Shown here piece by piece: positions 44,942 to 54,103 of a stretch of 64,000 bases of DNA (the first letter of the stretch is position 1; the number at the start of each line of letters is the position of its first letter). Below the pieces are notes generated by a model, which was not told the origin of the DNA, made no database searches, and saw nothing but the letters and a program-made list of their open reading frames with translations. Position numbers and translations under genes: made by a program. The DNA comes from Amaricoccus sp003258405 (GTDB lineage Bacteria; Pseudomonadota; Alphaproteobacteria; Rhodobacterales; Rhodobacteraceae), in the NCBI RefSeq assembly GCF_043226085.1, contig NZ_CP171225.1, positions 1,240,001 through 1,304,000 of the forward strand, in the 5' to 3' direction.

Positions 44942-46543
44942 ATGAGTTTCGATCAAGCCGACCTGAAGACCCAGACCGCCACGACGGAGTGGTGGAAGAC
45001 CGGCATCGTCTATCAGATTTACCCCCGCTCCTACCAGGATTCCAACGGCGACGGGATTGGCGACCTGCGCGGCATCGCCTCGCGCCTCGACCATCTGGTG
45101 GATCTCGGCGTGGAAGCGATCTGGATCTCGCCCGTCTTCCCCTCGCCGATGGACGACTTCGGTTACGATATCTCGGACTACTGCAATATCGAGCCGATCT
45201 TCGGCACGCTCGAGGATTTCGATGCGCTGCGCGAAGCGGTCCATGCCCGCGGCCTGAAGCTGCTGCTCGATTTCGTGCCGAGCCACAGCTCGGACCAGCA
45301 TCCCTGGTTCCAGGAAAGCCGCGCGTCCCGCGACAATCCGAAGCGCGACTGGTATATCTGGCGTGATGCGAAGCCCGACGGCAGCCCGCCCAACAACTGG
45401 ATCAGCGAATTCGGCGGCCCGGCCTGGACCTGGGATGAAGCGACCGGTCAGTATTACCTGAGCATCTTCCTCTCCTCGCAGCCTGCGCTCAACTGGCGCC
45501 ACCCGGAAGTCCGCGCGGAAATGCTGAACGTGCTGCGCTTCTGGTTCGAGCGCGGAGTAGACGGCTTCCGCGTCGATGCCGTCAGCCATGTCGCACCCTT
45601 TGTCGATGGCGGCGATCACCCGGCGAACCCGATCTGGGAAGAGCACATGGGCCCCGCGCGCAGCCAGATTCACATCCACGGCATGCACCAGGAGGAAGGC
45701 TTCCAGATCGTGAAGGAGATGCGGCAGGTTTCGGATGCCTATCCCGACCGCGTCCTGATCGGTGAGGCCTATGGCGGCTTCGAGGACGTCATGCGCTACT
45801 ACGGCGAAAGCCTCGACGGCTTTCACCTGCCCTTCAACTTCGCGCTGTTGCACTCCCCGTGGAACGCGGAGCACATCAGGCACATGGTGGAGGAATACGA
45901 GGCCGCGCTCCCCGAGGGCGCCTGGCCGAACTGGGTACTCGGCAACCACGACCGGTCGCGCATCGCCTCCCGCGCCGGGCGGGCACAGGCGAAGGTTGCG
46001 GCGACCCTGCTTCTCACGCTGCGCGGCACGCCGACGATCTATCAGGGTGACGAGCTCGGTCTCGATGATGCCCATATCCCGCATGACGCCGTGCAGGACC
46101 CCTGGGAAAAGCAGGTTCCGGGCATCGGTCTCGGGCGGGATCCCGTGCGCACGCCCATGCCATGGGAGCCGGGCCCGACGGCGGGCTTCACCACCGGCAC
46201 CCCCTGGCTTCCCCTGCATGCGCCGCAGGGCGCGGATGTGGCGACGCAATCCGGCGCGAAGAACTCGGTTCTCAATTTCCATCGGGCGCTCATCCGCCTC
46301 CGGCGGGCCGAACCTGCGCTCGTCACCGGGGCCTACCGGACCGTTTCCTGTCAGAACGATGTCTATGTCTACGAGCGCGTTCTCGGCGATGACGTCCTGA
46401 CCATCTGCCTCAACTTCTCCGGCGAGGAAAAACCGATCAACGTCTCCGGCCGGCTGATCCTGTCGTCGCGGAGCGAGCGCGGCGATGCCGATGGCACCCC
46501 GGCCACCATCGCATCGCACGAGGCTCTGATCCTCAAGCGCTGA
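44942..46543 (+). CDS. aglA: GH13 alpha-glucosidase (AglA type)
   Basis: 533 residues. The barrel begins TGIVYQIYPRSYQDSNGDG. Catalytic residues are Asp in GFRVDAVSH, Glu in LIGEAYGGF and Asp in VLGNHDRSR. The sequence from NNWISEFGGPAWTWDEATGQ onward is typical of rhizobial/Rhodobacter AglA-like enzymes that split sucrose, maltose or trehalulose inside the cell. It is the last gene of the operon and is followed by a terminator-type hairpin at 46566-46588. Confidence 0.88.
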   Translation: MSFDQADLKTQTATTEWWKTGIVYQIYPRSYQDSNGDGIGDLRGIASRLDHLVDLGVEAIWISPVFPSPMDDFGYDISDYCNIEPIFGTLEDFDALREAVHARGLKLLLDFVPSHSSDQHPWFQESRASRDNPKRDWYIWRDAKPDGSPPNNWISEFGGPAWTWDEATGQYYLSIFLSSQPALNWRHPEVRAEMLNVLRFWFERGVDGFRVDAVSHVAPFVDGGDHPANPIWEEHMGPARSQIHIHGMHQEEGFQIVKEMRQVSDAYPDRVLIGEAYGGFEDVMRYYGESLDGFHLPFNFALLHSPWNAEHIRHMVEEYEAALPEGAWPNWVLGNHDRSRIASRAGRAQAKVAATLLLTLRGTPTIYQGDELGLDDAHIPHDAVQDPWEKQVPGIGLGRDPVRTPMPWEPGPTAGFTTGTPWLPLHAPQGADVATQSGAKNSVLNFHRALIRLRRAEPALVTGAYRTVSCQNDVYVYERVLGDDVLTICLNFSGEEKPINVSGRLILSSRSERGDADGTPATIASHEALILKR

Positions 46544-46565
46544 CGGCTGGAAACAGCAGCCAATG

Positions 46566-46588
46566 CGGCCCGCCTTCCCGGCGGGCCG
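46566..46588 (+). terminator. Terminator-like hairpin after the agl operon
   Basis: CGGCCCGCC (46566-46574) pairs with GGCGGGCCG (46580-46588) around TTCCC, then TTCCC follows. A strong 9-bp GC stem 23 bp after the aglA stop, in the gap before a convergent gene. The U-tract is weak. Confidence 0.65.
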
Positions 46589-46618
46589 TTCCCGTGCCCG
46601 ACGCGGAAGAGACCTGCG

Positions 46619-47365
46619 TCAGAAGCGGTAGGAATAGGCGAGAACTGGCCCGTCATAGGCAATGTCCTCGATATATCCGCCATCGCCAAGCTGCCAGGCC
46701 ATGTGCCGCCAGCCCCCGGTGAAGGAATGCCGCCCGACGGAATAGCTGACGCCGCCAAAGGCCTGCCAGGTGAAGTCCGACGAACCCGTGCCGATATCGG
46801 CGACAAACGGCAGCGCCCAGCGCTCGTCGATCCGGTAGGTGCCGCGAACGCCCGCGATCACGTCCAGAAGATCGTCATTCGTGTTGATGCGAAAGGCCTG
46901 ATCCCCGGCTTCCGCCGTGAAGCTCGTCTCGAAGTGCGTGTAGCGCAGGCCCAGCGTGCCGAAGAATTCGAACTCCGGGCGATTCACCATCCGGCGCCCG
47001 GCCATGGCGGAAAAGATCGTGGTGCTGGTGGAGAAATCGAGCGCCGCGTCGATCTCATCGGGATTATCCGGATCGCCGGGCGAAATCGGCAGCCCTACGT
47101 CCGCAGACTTGCCAAGATCGGAATAGAAGCCGTCGAAGGCGAAGAGCCACTCGCCGCGCCGCTGGACGACTTCGCCCATCAGCGCGAAATCGAGATTGTC
47201 GAGGATCGTGCTCCGGTCCGCATTCATCTCGACGCCATCCTGAAGCGTCTCCTCCACCGCCGGGAGCCAGGCATAGATCGTGGCTGTTGTCTCGACGGCC
47301 TGCCCACGGGCGGCAGGGGCCGCGGCCAGCAGGGCGAGACCTGCAGAAATCGCGATACGTGTCAT
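46619..47365 (-). CDS. Outer-membrane beta-barrel protein
   Basis: 248 residues. Signal peptide at 1-21 (ISAGLALLAAAPAARG). The body shows alternating polar/hydrophobic strands (for example EFEFFGTLGLRYTHFETSF and WQAFGGVSYSVGRHSFTGGWRHM) and ends in the aromatic residue of AYSYRF, the BamA recognition signal. The family is not named with certainty; it looks like a small OMP used as a channel or structural protein. The longer frame adds 11 codons upstream, but the chosen ATG starts the signal peptide. Confidence 0.75.
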   Translation of the reverse strand: MTRIAISAGLALLAAAPAARGQAVETTATIYAWLPAVEETLQDGVEMNADRSTILDNLDFALMGEVVQRRGEWLFAFDGFYSDLGKSADVGLPISPGDPDNPDEIDAALDFSTSTTIFSAMAGRRMVNRPEFEFFGTLGLRYTHFETSFTAEAGDQAFRINTNDDLLDVIAGVRGTYRIDERWALPFVADIGTGSSDFTWQAFGGVSYSVGRHSFTGGWRHMAWQLGDGGYIEDIAYDGPVLAYSYRF

Positions 47366-47463
47366 GGCCAGCTCCTCCGCGGCTGGGATTGCCCCCATGT
47401 AGCCGCGATCGGACGATCATACTCTCAAACGGGGCATCACGACAGACGGCACGCGCCTTGCTG

Positions 47464-48183
47464 TCACCGACAGGCCGCCAACTTCTCGTAATAGGGAAGC
47501 GCCTCTTCGGCGAGGCGGGCATACGCCCCCTCGAGCCGCGGCAGCGCCTCCTCCGCTCCATCAAAGCCGGTCGAGCGATGCACTGCGCCATACCAGTGCG
47601 GTGCCCAGGCGCCGTCGAAGGGTTTCGGACCGCGCGGCCAGCGCAGCATCCTTTCAGTGAAGGGAATCCCGATCGCTGCGCAGAGTGCCATGAGCGCCCC
47701 GGCCGGATCGGCGCGAATATCGGCGGAATCGACCACGACCGGTGCCGCTCCCGTCCGGTCTGCAACCTCGTCGAAGAGCTCGGCCTGCTGGACGAAGCCG
47801 ATATCGGCGAGCGTCGGGGCTTCGCGCTTTCGCGCGTAGGAAGCCACCACCCGCGCCGGATGCCGGATCAGGAAGACGTTGCGGCAGGCCGCCATCCAGT
47901 CGCGCGGCACGCCGGGCAGCATGTGGTGGGTCATGTGCTTGGCATAGAAAACCGGCTGCTCCACCCTGGCGAGCAGCGCCTCGGCGACACCGGCGGGGTC
48001 GTTCGGCTGTGCGGCGAGGATCTCCGCGCGCATCGGGTGCGGTAGCCCGCTCAGCGCGAGATAGGCCGCATAGAACGGCTCGTCCACCACGGCGCAATCG
48101 CCGCGCGCGGCAAAGGAATACATCATTGCGGTCGAGAGATTGCGCGGCCCCGACCACATGGCGATGCGGATCGTGTCGCTCAT
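47464..48183 (-). CDS. Sulfotransferase-like protein coupled to an aminotransferase
   Basis: 239 residues. The N-terminal RIAMWSGPRNLSTAMMYSF (about 6-24) is a P-loop-like phosphosulfate-binding motif as in sulfotransferase-family proteins. The second conserved stretch, CRNVFLIRHPARVVASYAR (about 100-118), matches the 3'-phosphate loop. Genes like this often sit beside class IV aminotransferase genes in Rhodobacterales, but the reaction is not known. Its ATG overlaps the aminotransferase stop (ATGA). Confidence 0.7.
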   Translation of the reverse strand: MSDTIRIAMWSGPRNLSTAMMYSFAARGDCAVVDEPFYAAYLALSGLPHPMRAEILAAQPNDPAGVAEALLARVEQPVFYAKHMTHHMLPGVPRDWMAACRNVFLIRHPARVVASYARKREAPTLADIGFVQQAELFDEVADRTGAAPVVVDSADIRADPAGALMALCAAIGIPFTERMLRWPRGPKPFDGAWAPHWYGAVHRSTGFDGAEEALPRLEGAYARLAEEALPYYEKLAACR

Positions 48184-49082
48184 GCCGCCACCAGCGCCTT
48201 GTAGAGCGCCCGGATCCGCTCCGTGACCGGGCGACCGTTCTGCCCGGAGCCGATCACCCTGCCGTCGATCTCCCCCACCGGCGTCTGCGCACCGAAGGTG
48301 CCGGTGAGAAAGGCCTCGTCGGCGCCGTATGTCTCGACCAGCGAGAAGTTGCGCTCGAAGACCGGTATGCCGTTCGCCCGGCAGATGTCGATGACCTTCG
48401 CACGCGTGATGCCGTTCATGCAGTAGTCTCCCGTGCTGGTCCAGACCTCGCCCTTGCGGACAATGAAGAAGTTGCAGGCGTTGGTCGTGTTCACGAAGCC
48501 ATGGACATCGAGCATCAGCGCTTCGTCCGCCCCCGCCTTCTCTGCCGCGATGCAGGCGAGAATGCAGTTGAGCTTCGAATGCGAATTGAGCTTCGGATCC
48601 TGCGTCATCGGCAGCCCGCGCAGATGCGGCACGGTGGCGAGCCGGACCGGGCGCGGGATCTGCGGCCGCGAATGCTCCATGATGATGACCATCGTCGGAC
48701 CGCGCTGCGAGAGCCCGGGATGCTGGAAGGGGCGCGTCTTGACCCCGCGGGTGACCATGAGCCGCGCATGGGCATCCGTCACCATCCCGTTTGCTGCCTG
48801 CGTCTCCCGTAGCGCCGCGACCACGCCCGCGCGGTCGCGGCCGATATCGAGGTCGATGGCCTTCGCCGCCTCGAACAGCCGGTCGAGATGATCCTCGAGA
48901 AACGCCCAGCGGCCATCGTAGAGGCGCAGCCCCTCCCAGACGCCGTCGCCGAGCATGAACCCGGCGTCGTAGACGGAAACCACCGCCTCCGCGCGCGGAA
49001 GGAGCCGGCCATCGACCCAGATCAGGATCGAATCGTTCCGCGCATCCTCCTCGGCCTGATGCGTGATGAGCTCTTCCGTCAT
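48180..49082 (-). CDS. Class IV aminotransferase (branched-chain / D-amino acid type)
   Basis: 300 residues, fold-type IV PLP enzyme. The N-terminal SVYDAGFMLGDGVWEGLRLYDG (about 36-57) and catalytic lysine region LNSHSKLNCILACIAAEKAGADEALMLD (about 165-192) are diagnostic. The C-terminal TGTFGAQTPVGEIDGR is also typical. It could be a branched-chain aminotransferase, D-alanine aminotransferase or aminodeoxychorismate lyase relative; motifs do not decide. It is translationally coupled to the sulfotransferase-like gene. Confidence 0.85.
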   Translation of the reverse strand: MTEELITHQAEEDARNDSILIWVDGRLLPRAEAVVSVYDAGFMLGDGVWEGLRLYDGRWAFLEDHLDRLFEAAKAIDLDIGRDRAGVVAALRETQAANGMVTDAHARLMVTRGVKTRPFQHPGLSQRGPTMVIIMEHSRPQIPRPVRLATVPHLRGLPMTQDPKLNSHSKLNCILACIAAEKAGADEALMLDVHGFVNTTNACNFFIVRKGEVWTSTGDYCMNGITRAKVIDICRANGIPVFERNFSLVETYGADEAFLTGTFGAQTPVGEIDGRVIGSGQNGRPVTERIRALYKALVAA

Positions 49083-49159
49083 GCCACTCCCTCCCTCCGG
49101 TTCGGAGCGAGCCTAGAGCCGCCCTGACGCGAGGAAAAGGGCGCGGGCGCCGCCCTGCC

Positions 49160-49321
49160 TCAGCGGCTGTCGCTCGGAGCGATGAAGAGATCGTAGGCGG
49201 CAAGGAGCAGGGTCACCGCGACCACGCCGCCGAGATCGAGCCGGGGCACATGCCAGACCAGGATCACGAGAAAGCCCGACAGCAGGGCAAAGGCCACGAT
49301 CCGCATCAGATAGCCGGTCAT
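49160..49321 (-). CDS. 53-residue hydrophobic membrane protein (microprotein)
   Basis: The ORF starts with the ATG that forms an ATGA overlap with the amidase stop and runs 53 codons to TGA. The product has two predicted helices: LMRIVAFALLSGFLVILVW (about 5-23) and LGGVVAVTLLLAAYDLFIA (about 30-48). No family is recognised. The exact coupling, high hydrophobicity and position as the last gene of the TRAP-amidase operon support a real gene. It may be an accessory subunit of the transporter or simply a conserved small membrane protein. Confidence 0.65.
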   Translation of the reverse strand: MTGYLMRIVAFALLSGFLVILVWHVPRLDLGGVVAVTLLLAAYDLFIAPSDSR

Positions 49322-50685
49322 CGGAGATCTCCCTGTCCGCTGTCATCGCCCCGGAGGTGCTCCATGAGCCAGCGCGCACTGCGCAGGAGCCGCCCGTCAT
49401 CGCCCCGCCGCCCCACGAGCTGCAGCCCCATGGGGAGCCCGTTCGAGGCTTCCAGTACCGGGATCGTCACCGCCGGCGTGCCGCAGAGCGTCCAGAGCCC
49501 GTTGAAGACCGGATCGCCGGTCGTGCCGAGCCCCTCCGGCGCCGGGCCGGGCGCGGCGGGCACGAGGATCGCATCGCAGCGGGCAAAGACCTCCTCGAGC
49601 GCGGCGTTGAGAATCCTGCGCCAGTCGAGTGCGGCGATGTAGTCGCGCGCCGGGATCGCCTTGCCCCGGTCGAGCGCGCCTTGCATCTCGGTGGAAAGCT
49701 GCGCCCTGCCCCGGCGCTCGTAGCCGTAGAAGCACTTCGAGAGTTCCGCGAGCTGGATGCATTCCCGCGCCGCAGAACCTTCCGCGAAGGCACCGGGGAG
49801 CGCGACCTCGAAACACTGCTCGCCGAGCAGGCCCGCCACCTCCGCGAGGGCAAGGCGCGTTTCCTCCTCCGCCCGCTCCCAGCCCGGCGGCTGCACGAGC
49901 GCAAAGACCGGCGCGACGGGCGGCGGCGCCGAGGCAAGTTCGAAGAGCCGCGGCGGCGGCGTGGGCGTGGTCGAGGCATCGCGCGGATCATCGCCGAAGA
50001 GCACCTCCGCAAGCAGTGCGGCGTCCGGGACGCTGCGCGCGAAGACACCGATCGTGTCGAGGCTCGGGGCCTGGGCCAGCACGCCCGTGCGCGGGATCGC
50101 CCCGAAGCTCGGCTTGAAGCCGACCGTGCCGCAGAAGGCCGCAGGGCGGATCACCGACCCCGCCGTCTGGGTGCCGAGCGCCAGCGGCACCTGCCCGGAC
50201 GCCACCGCGGCCGCGGAGCCCGAGGACGACCCGCCGGGGGTGTGTGCCGGATTGGCAGGGTTGCGCGTCGGGCCGGGCGCGAGGAAGGCAAGCTCGGTTG
50301 TCCGCGTCTTGCCGAAGACGATCGCGCCTGCGGCCTTCAGCCGCGAGACCACGAAGGCATCCTCCGCCGGGATCCGGCCCGCATCGATCACCGTGCCGTT
50401 TTCCGTCGGGATCCGGGCCGTATCGATCACATCCTTGACCCCGACGGGCAGCCCGTGAAGCGCGCCAAGCGGCCGCCCGGCGGCGCGATGCGCATCGAGC
50501 GCCCTTGCCTGGCTGCGCACGAAATCCGGATCGAACCAGGCCCAGGCCGACAGGCCGGGCTCGGTTTCGGCCACCCGTGCGATCAGCGCCTCGGCGACCT
50601 CCTCCACCCGGAGCGCCCCCTTGGCGATGCCTGCGCGCAGGTCCTGCGCCCGCAGGCCCGCGATCCGTGCCGCCTTACCCGCCAT
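49318..50685 (-). CDS. Amidase signature family hydrolase
   Basis: 455 residues. The Ser-cisSer-Lys triad is complete: Lys84 in VGVKDVID, cis-Ser about 154 in GGSSSGSAAAV, and nucleophile Ser177 in GTQTAGSVIRPA. No signal peptide, so cytoplasmic. It probably hydrolyses an amide imported by the adjacent TRAP system. The ATG overlaps the dctM stop by 11 bp; the longer frame upstream reads through dctM. The substrate is not deducible. Confidence 0.88.
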   Translation of the reverse strand: MAGKAARIAGLRAQDLRAGIAKGALRVEEVAEALIARVAETEPGLSAWAWFDPDFVRSQARALDAHRAAGRPLGALHGLPVGVKDVIDTARIPTENGTVIDAGRIPAEDAFVVSRLKAAGAIVFGKTRTTELAFLAPGPTRNPANPAHTPGGSSSGSAAAVASGQVPLALGTQTAGSVIRPAAFCGTVGFKPSFGAIPRTGVLAQAPSLDTIGVFARSVPDAALLAEVLFGDDPRDASTTPTPPPRLFELASAPPPVAPVFALVQPPGWERAEEETRLALAEVAGLLGEQCFEVALPGAFAEGSAARECIQLAELSKCFYGYERRGRAQLSTEMQGALDRGKAIPARDYIAALDWRRILNAALEEVFARCDAILVPAAPGPAPEGLGTTGDPVFNGLWTLCGTPAVTIPVLEASNGLPMGLQLVGRRGDDGRLLRSARWLMEHLRGDDSGQGDLR

Positions 50686-52093
50686 AGAAGGCATTCGGCA
50701 GCCAGAAGACGATGTCAGGCGCGATGTAGACGATTGCCATTGCAAGAAACACCATGAGCAGGAACGGCAGCACGCCCTTGAAGATATCGACAAGCGCGAC
50801 ATCCGGGGGCGCGATACCCTTGAGATAATAGGCCGACATCGCCATGGGCGGTGTCAGGAAGCTCGTCTGGAGGTTGAGCGCGACAAGGATGCCGAAGAAC
50901 AGCGGATCAATGCCGAAATGCGGCAGCAGCGGCAGGAAGATCGGCACGAAGATGATGATGATTTCCGACCATTCGAGCGGCCAGCCGAGCAGGAAGATGA
51001 TGAGCTGCGCCAGGATCAGGAAGGCGATGGGCGATAGGTTCAGCCCTGTCACGAAATCCGAGATCACCTGCTCGCCGCCGAGATAGGAGAAGACCGAGGA
51101 GAAGGTGTAGGAGCCGACGAAGAGCCAGCAGACCATCGCCGTCGTGCGGACCGTGAGATAGACGCTCTCGCGCAGCCGCTGCCAGGTGAGCGCGCGGTAG
51201 CCGAGCGCAAGCAGGAATCCGCCCAGCGCGCCGATCGCGGCGGCCTCGGTCGGGGTCGCAAGCCCGAAGAGGATCGAGCCGAGGACCGCGAGGATCAGCA
51301 CCGCGAGCGGCACGAAGGACGTGAGCAGCATCACCACGAGCCGCCCGACCCGGACCTCGGGCACCTCCTCGCGGCTCGGCTTCGGCGCGCTCGAGGGCTG
51401 GAGAATGGCGCGCCCCACCACGTAGATGATGTAGAGGCCGACGAGCAGGAAACCGGGCAGCAGCGCCCCGGCATAGAGCCGCACGATCGAGACACCCGAG
51501 GCCGCGGCATAGACAATGAGCATGATCGAGGGCGGGATCAGAATCCCGAGCGTGCCGCCCGCGCAGATGATGCCGCTTGCAAAACTCTTGTCGTAGCGGG
51601 CCTTGAGCATGGCCGGGAGTGCCAAAAGCCCCATGAGCGTCACCACCGCCCCGACGATGCCGGTCGCGGTCGCGAACAGCGCGCAGGTGATGAGGGCCGC
51701 TACCCCCATCGAACCCGGCGCATTGCGCGCGGCGATGTTGAGCGTGGAGAACAGCCGGTCGACGATGTTCGCCCGCTCGACGATGTAGCCCATGAAGAGA
51801 AAGAGCGGGATCGCGGTCAGCACGTCGTTCGACATGACCGTATAGGTCTGGTTCACGAAGAGATCGAAGATGCGGTTGTTGAAGAACCCGTCCAGCCAGA
51901 GTGACCATCGGTCCCAGTCACCCGCCCCCTCCTCCAGCCGGTTGTAGGCCCGCCACATGCGGTCGGCATCGAAATAGGCGTAGTAGCCGAAGCCGATGCC
52001 CATCGCCATGAGCGTGAAGGCGATCGGAAAGCCGAGAAAGACGATGATGATGAAGAGCCCGAGCATCATCAGGGCGACCTGCGGATCGGTCAT
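50675..52093 (-). CDS. dctM: TRAP transporter large permease (DctM)
   Basis: 472 residues with 12 or more transmembrane helices, the typical DctM size. Characteristic segments are an N-terminal LMMLGLFIIIVFLGFPIAFTLMAMGIGF, the ASGIICAGGTLGILIPPSIMLIVYA block and the C-terminal NLQTSFLTPPMAMSAYYLKGIAP. It forms the Na+-driven transport subunit. The Rhodobacter-type insert FNNRIFDLFVNQTYT is present. It is followed directly by the amidase gene. Confidence 0.92.
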   Translation of the reverse strand: MTDPQVALMMLGLFIIIVFLGFPIAFTLMAMGIGFGYYAYFDADRMWRAYNRLEEGAGDWDRWSLWLDGFFNNRIFDLFVNQTYTVMSNDVLTAIPLFLFMGYIVERANIVDRLFSTLNIAARNAPGSMGVAALITCALFATATGIVGAVVTLMGLLALPAMLKARYDKSFASGIICAGGTLGILIPPSIMLIVYAAASGVSIVRLYAGALLPGFLLVGLYIIYVVGRAILQPSSAPKPSREEVPEVRVGRLVVMLLTSFVPLAVLILAVLGSILFGLATPTEAAAIGALGGFLLALGYRALTWQRLRESVYLTVRTTAMVCWLFVGSYTFSSVFSYLGGEQVISDFVTGLNLSPIAFLILAQLIIFLLGWPLEWSEIIIIFVPIFLPLLPHFGIDPLFFGILVALNLQTSFLTPPMAMSAYYLKGIAPPDVALVDIFKGVLPFLLMVFLAMAIVYIAPDIVFWLPNAFYGG

Positions 52094-52126
52094 CGCGCGC
52101 CGCCCCGGGCCAGAGCGTGACCTCTT

Positions 52127-52699
52127 TCAGATATGGTCATCGCCACCCCGCTCCATCAGCATTTCCTCGGTTTCCACCACGTCGCTTTCCGCGCGCAACC
52201 AGCCACCCGTCTTGAGGCAATGGATGCAGCGCAGGATCTGCGCGATGCCCTGGATGAAGAGCAGCACCCCCGCCGCCACCATCACCATCTTGAACTGGAA
52301 GATCGGCACGCCCGCGGGGCTGTTGATGCTCACCTCGCCATAGCTCCACGAGCGCGAGGCGTATTTCCAGCCCGTGATGATGAGCGCGAGCACGCCGGGA
52401 AAGAAGAAGAGCAGGTAGAGCACCAGATCCACCGCCGCCTGCACCCGCGGAGGCCAGAGCCGGTAGATGAAATCCCCGCGTACATGCCCGCCCTGCGAGA
52501 GCGTGTAGGCCCCGCCCATCATGAAGAGCGTGCCATACATGATGAAGGACACGTCGAGCGACCAGGATGTCGGGGCATTGAGGACGTATCGGACAAAGAC
52601 CTCGTAGCTTACCCCGAAGGTCATGAGCAGGATCAGCCAGCCGAAGGTCTTGCCGAACCAGGCCGAAAGCCGGTCGGCAAAGCGGATATAGGCGATCAT
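52127..52699 (-). CDS. dctQ: TRAP transporter small permease (DctQ)
   Basis: 190 residues with four transmembrane helices (for example FGWLILLMTFGVSYEVFVRYVLN, about 17-39). The DctQ motif YEVFVRYVLNAPTSWSLDVSF is clear. The extended acidic C-terminus (SDVVETEEMLMERGGDD) is a little longer than usual. It lies 33 bp before dctM. The ATG begins the first amphipathic segment. Confidence 0.88.
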   Translation of the reverse strand: MIAYIRFADRLSAWFGKTFGWLILLMTFGVSYEVFVRYVLNAPTSWSLDVSFIMYGTLFMMGGAYTLSQGGHVRGDFIYRLWPPRVQAAVDLVLYLLFFFPGVLALIITGWKYASRSWSYGEVSINSPAGVPIFQFKMVMVAAGVLLFIQGIAQILRCIHCLKTGGWLRAESDVVETEEMLMERGGDDHI

Positions 52700-52767
52700 C
52701 ACGCGCTTCCCTCTCTTCGCACGGAACGGATCGGCCCGGGAGGCAGCCGCCACCCGGGCCGGCGAGC

Positions 52768-53898
52768 TCAGGTCTTGAGCGTGTCCGGGAAGTAGTGGTT
52801 GTAGGCGAGCGCGTAGTCCGGCGCGTTCATCAGCTCGTAGAAGGTCACCTGCTGGACCCAGTCACGCTGGCTGTCGAGCACCCGACGCATGAAGTCGTCT
52901 TCCTCGAGCTTGGGGATCAGCGTGTCCCAGGCATCGAGCTCGGCCTTCAGGATATCCTGCGACGTGCGGTGGACGGTGACGCCGCGCTCGTCCTGGAGCT
53001 TTCTGAGGTCGGACGAATAGGCCCGCATGGCAAGCGCCGTGTTCGAGGTCGAGGCTGCCTCGACGCCATATTGCACGATCGCCTGCAGATCCGGATCGAG
53101 ATCCTCGAAGAAGTCCCGGTTGAAGGTGAACTCGAAGGATTCGGAAGCCTGGTGATAGGACGACAGGTAATAGTTCTTCGCGACGTCCGGCGCGCCGAAG
53201 CGCAGGTCCGAGGACGGGTTGTTGAACTCGAAGGCGTCGATCACCCCGCGCTCCATGGCCGGCACGATCTCGCCGCCCGGAAGCTGCGCGACGCTCATGC
53301 CAAGCGACTGCATCAGGTCGGCCGCGAGGCCCACCGTGCGATACTTGAAACCCTGCAGGTCGGCCGCGGTGTTCACCTCGCCCTTGAACCAGCCGAGCGG
53401 CTGAGCGGGCATCGGGAAGCCGTAGAAACCAACGACGTTGAGCCCGAGAATTTCCTGGGTGAGCTCCTGATAGAAATCGGAGCCGCCGCCCTGATAGAAC
53501 CACGAGAGCATCGTCGTCGCGGAGCCGCCGAAGACCGGCCCGGTGCCGAAGAGCGAGGCGCCCTTGTGCTTGCCATACCAGTAGGCCGAGACGGTGTGCG
53601 TGGCATCGATCACCCCGTCGCTCACGCCGTCCATCACCTGGAAGGCGCCAACCACGGCACCCGCGGGCAGAAGATCGACCTTGAGGCGTCCGTTCGACAT
53701 CGCCTCGACCCGGGTCACATATTCCCGCGCAAAATCCATCCAGATATCGGAGGCAGGCCAGGAGGTCTGCATCTTCATCACGACCGGGCTTTGCGCGAGG
53801 ACCGCAGGCGCGGCGAGCCCGCTTGCCGCGGCCGCGCCTCCCGCGACAGCACCGCTCCGGAGAAAGGAACGGCGTGACACCGTTTTCTGTTCAGGCAT
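52768..53898 (-). CDS. dctP: TRAP transporter solute-binding protein (DctP, TakP-like)
   Basis: 376 residues. The N-terminus carries a twin-arginine signal (SRRSFLRSGAVAGG, about 8-21), so it is exported folded by Tat. The mature part has the DctP pattern (MKMQTSWPASDIW...GRLKVDLLPAGAVVG) and the GTGPVFGG/WFYQGGG segment resembling the alpha-keto-acid-binding TakP branch. The ATG follows GGAGG at 7 bp. It is the first gene of the dctP-dctQ-dctM-amidase-microprotein operon, with an AT-rich promoter region at about 53.91-54.1 kb. Confidence 0.9.
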   Translation of the reverse strand: MPEQKTVSRRSFLRSGAVAGGAAAASGLAAPAVLAQSPVVMKMQTSWPASDIWMDFAREYVTRVEAMSNGRLKVDLLPAGAVVGAFQVMDGVSDGVIDATHTVSAYWYGKHKGASLFGTGPVFGGSATTMLSWFYQGGGSDFYQELTQEILGLNVVGFYGFPMPAQPLGWFKGEVNTAADLQGFKYRTVGLAADLMQSLGMSVAQLPGGEIVPAMERGVIDAFEFNNPSSDLRFGAPDVAKNYYLSSYHQASESFEFTFNRDFFEDLDPDLQAIVQYGVEAASTSNTALAMRAYSSDLRKLQDERGVTVHRTSQDILKAELDAWDTLIPKLEEDDFMRRVLDSQRDWVQQVTFYELMNAPDYALAYNHYFPDTLKT

Positions 53899-54103
53899 GA
53901 ATATTCCTCCCAATCTTCATTCTTTTCCGATCTTTGGCGATCGGTTTGAACTCAAACTATCAGGCAGGGCCACCCATTGGGCAAGACAAATTGTATTATA
54001 TTGGTTTCCGACAGATGACCTGAAACAGCCTGAAGACAGCACGCCATCGTCGGCGTTTCCGGCGATACCGCAAACACCGACACAAGTCGCAGTTGTAGGA
54101 AAG

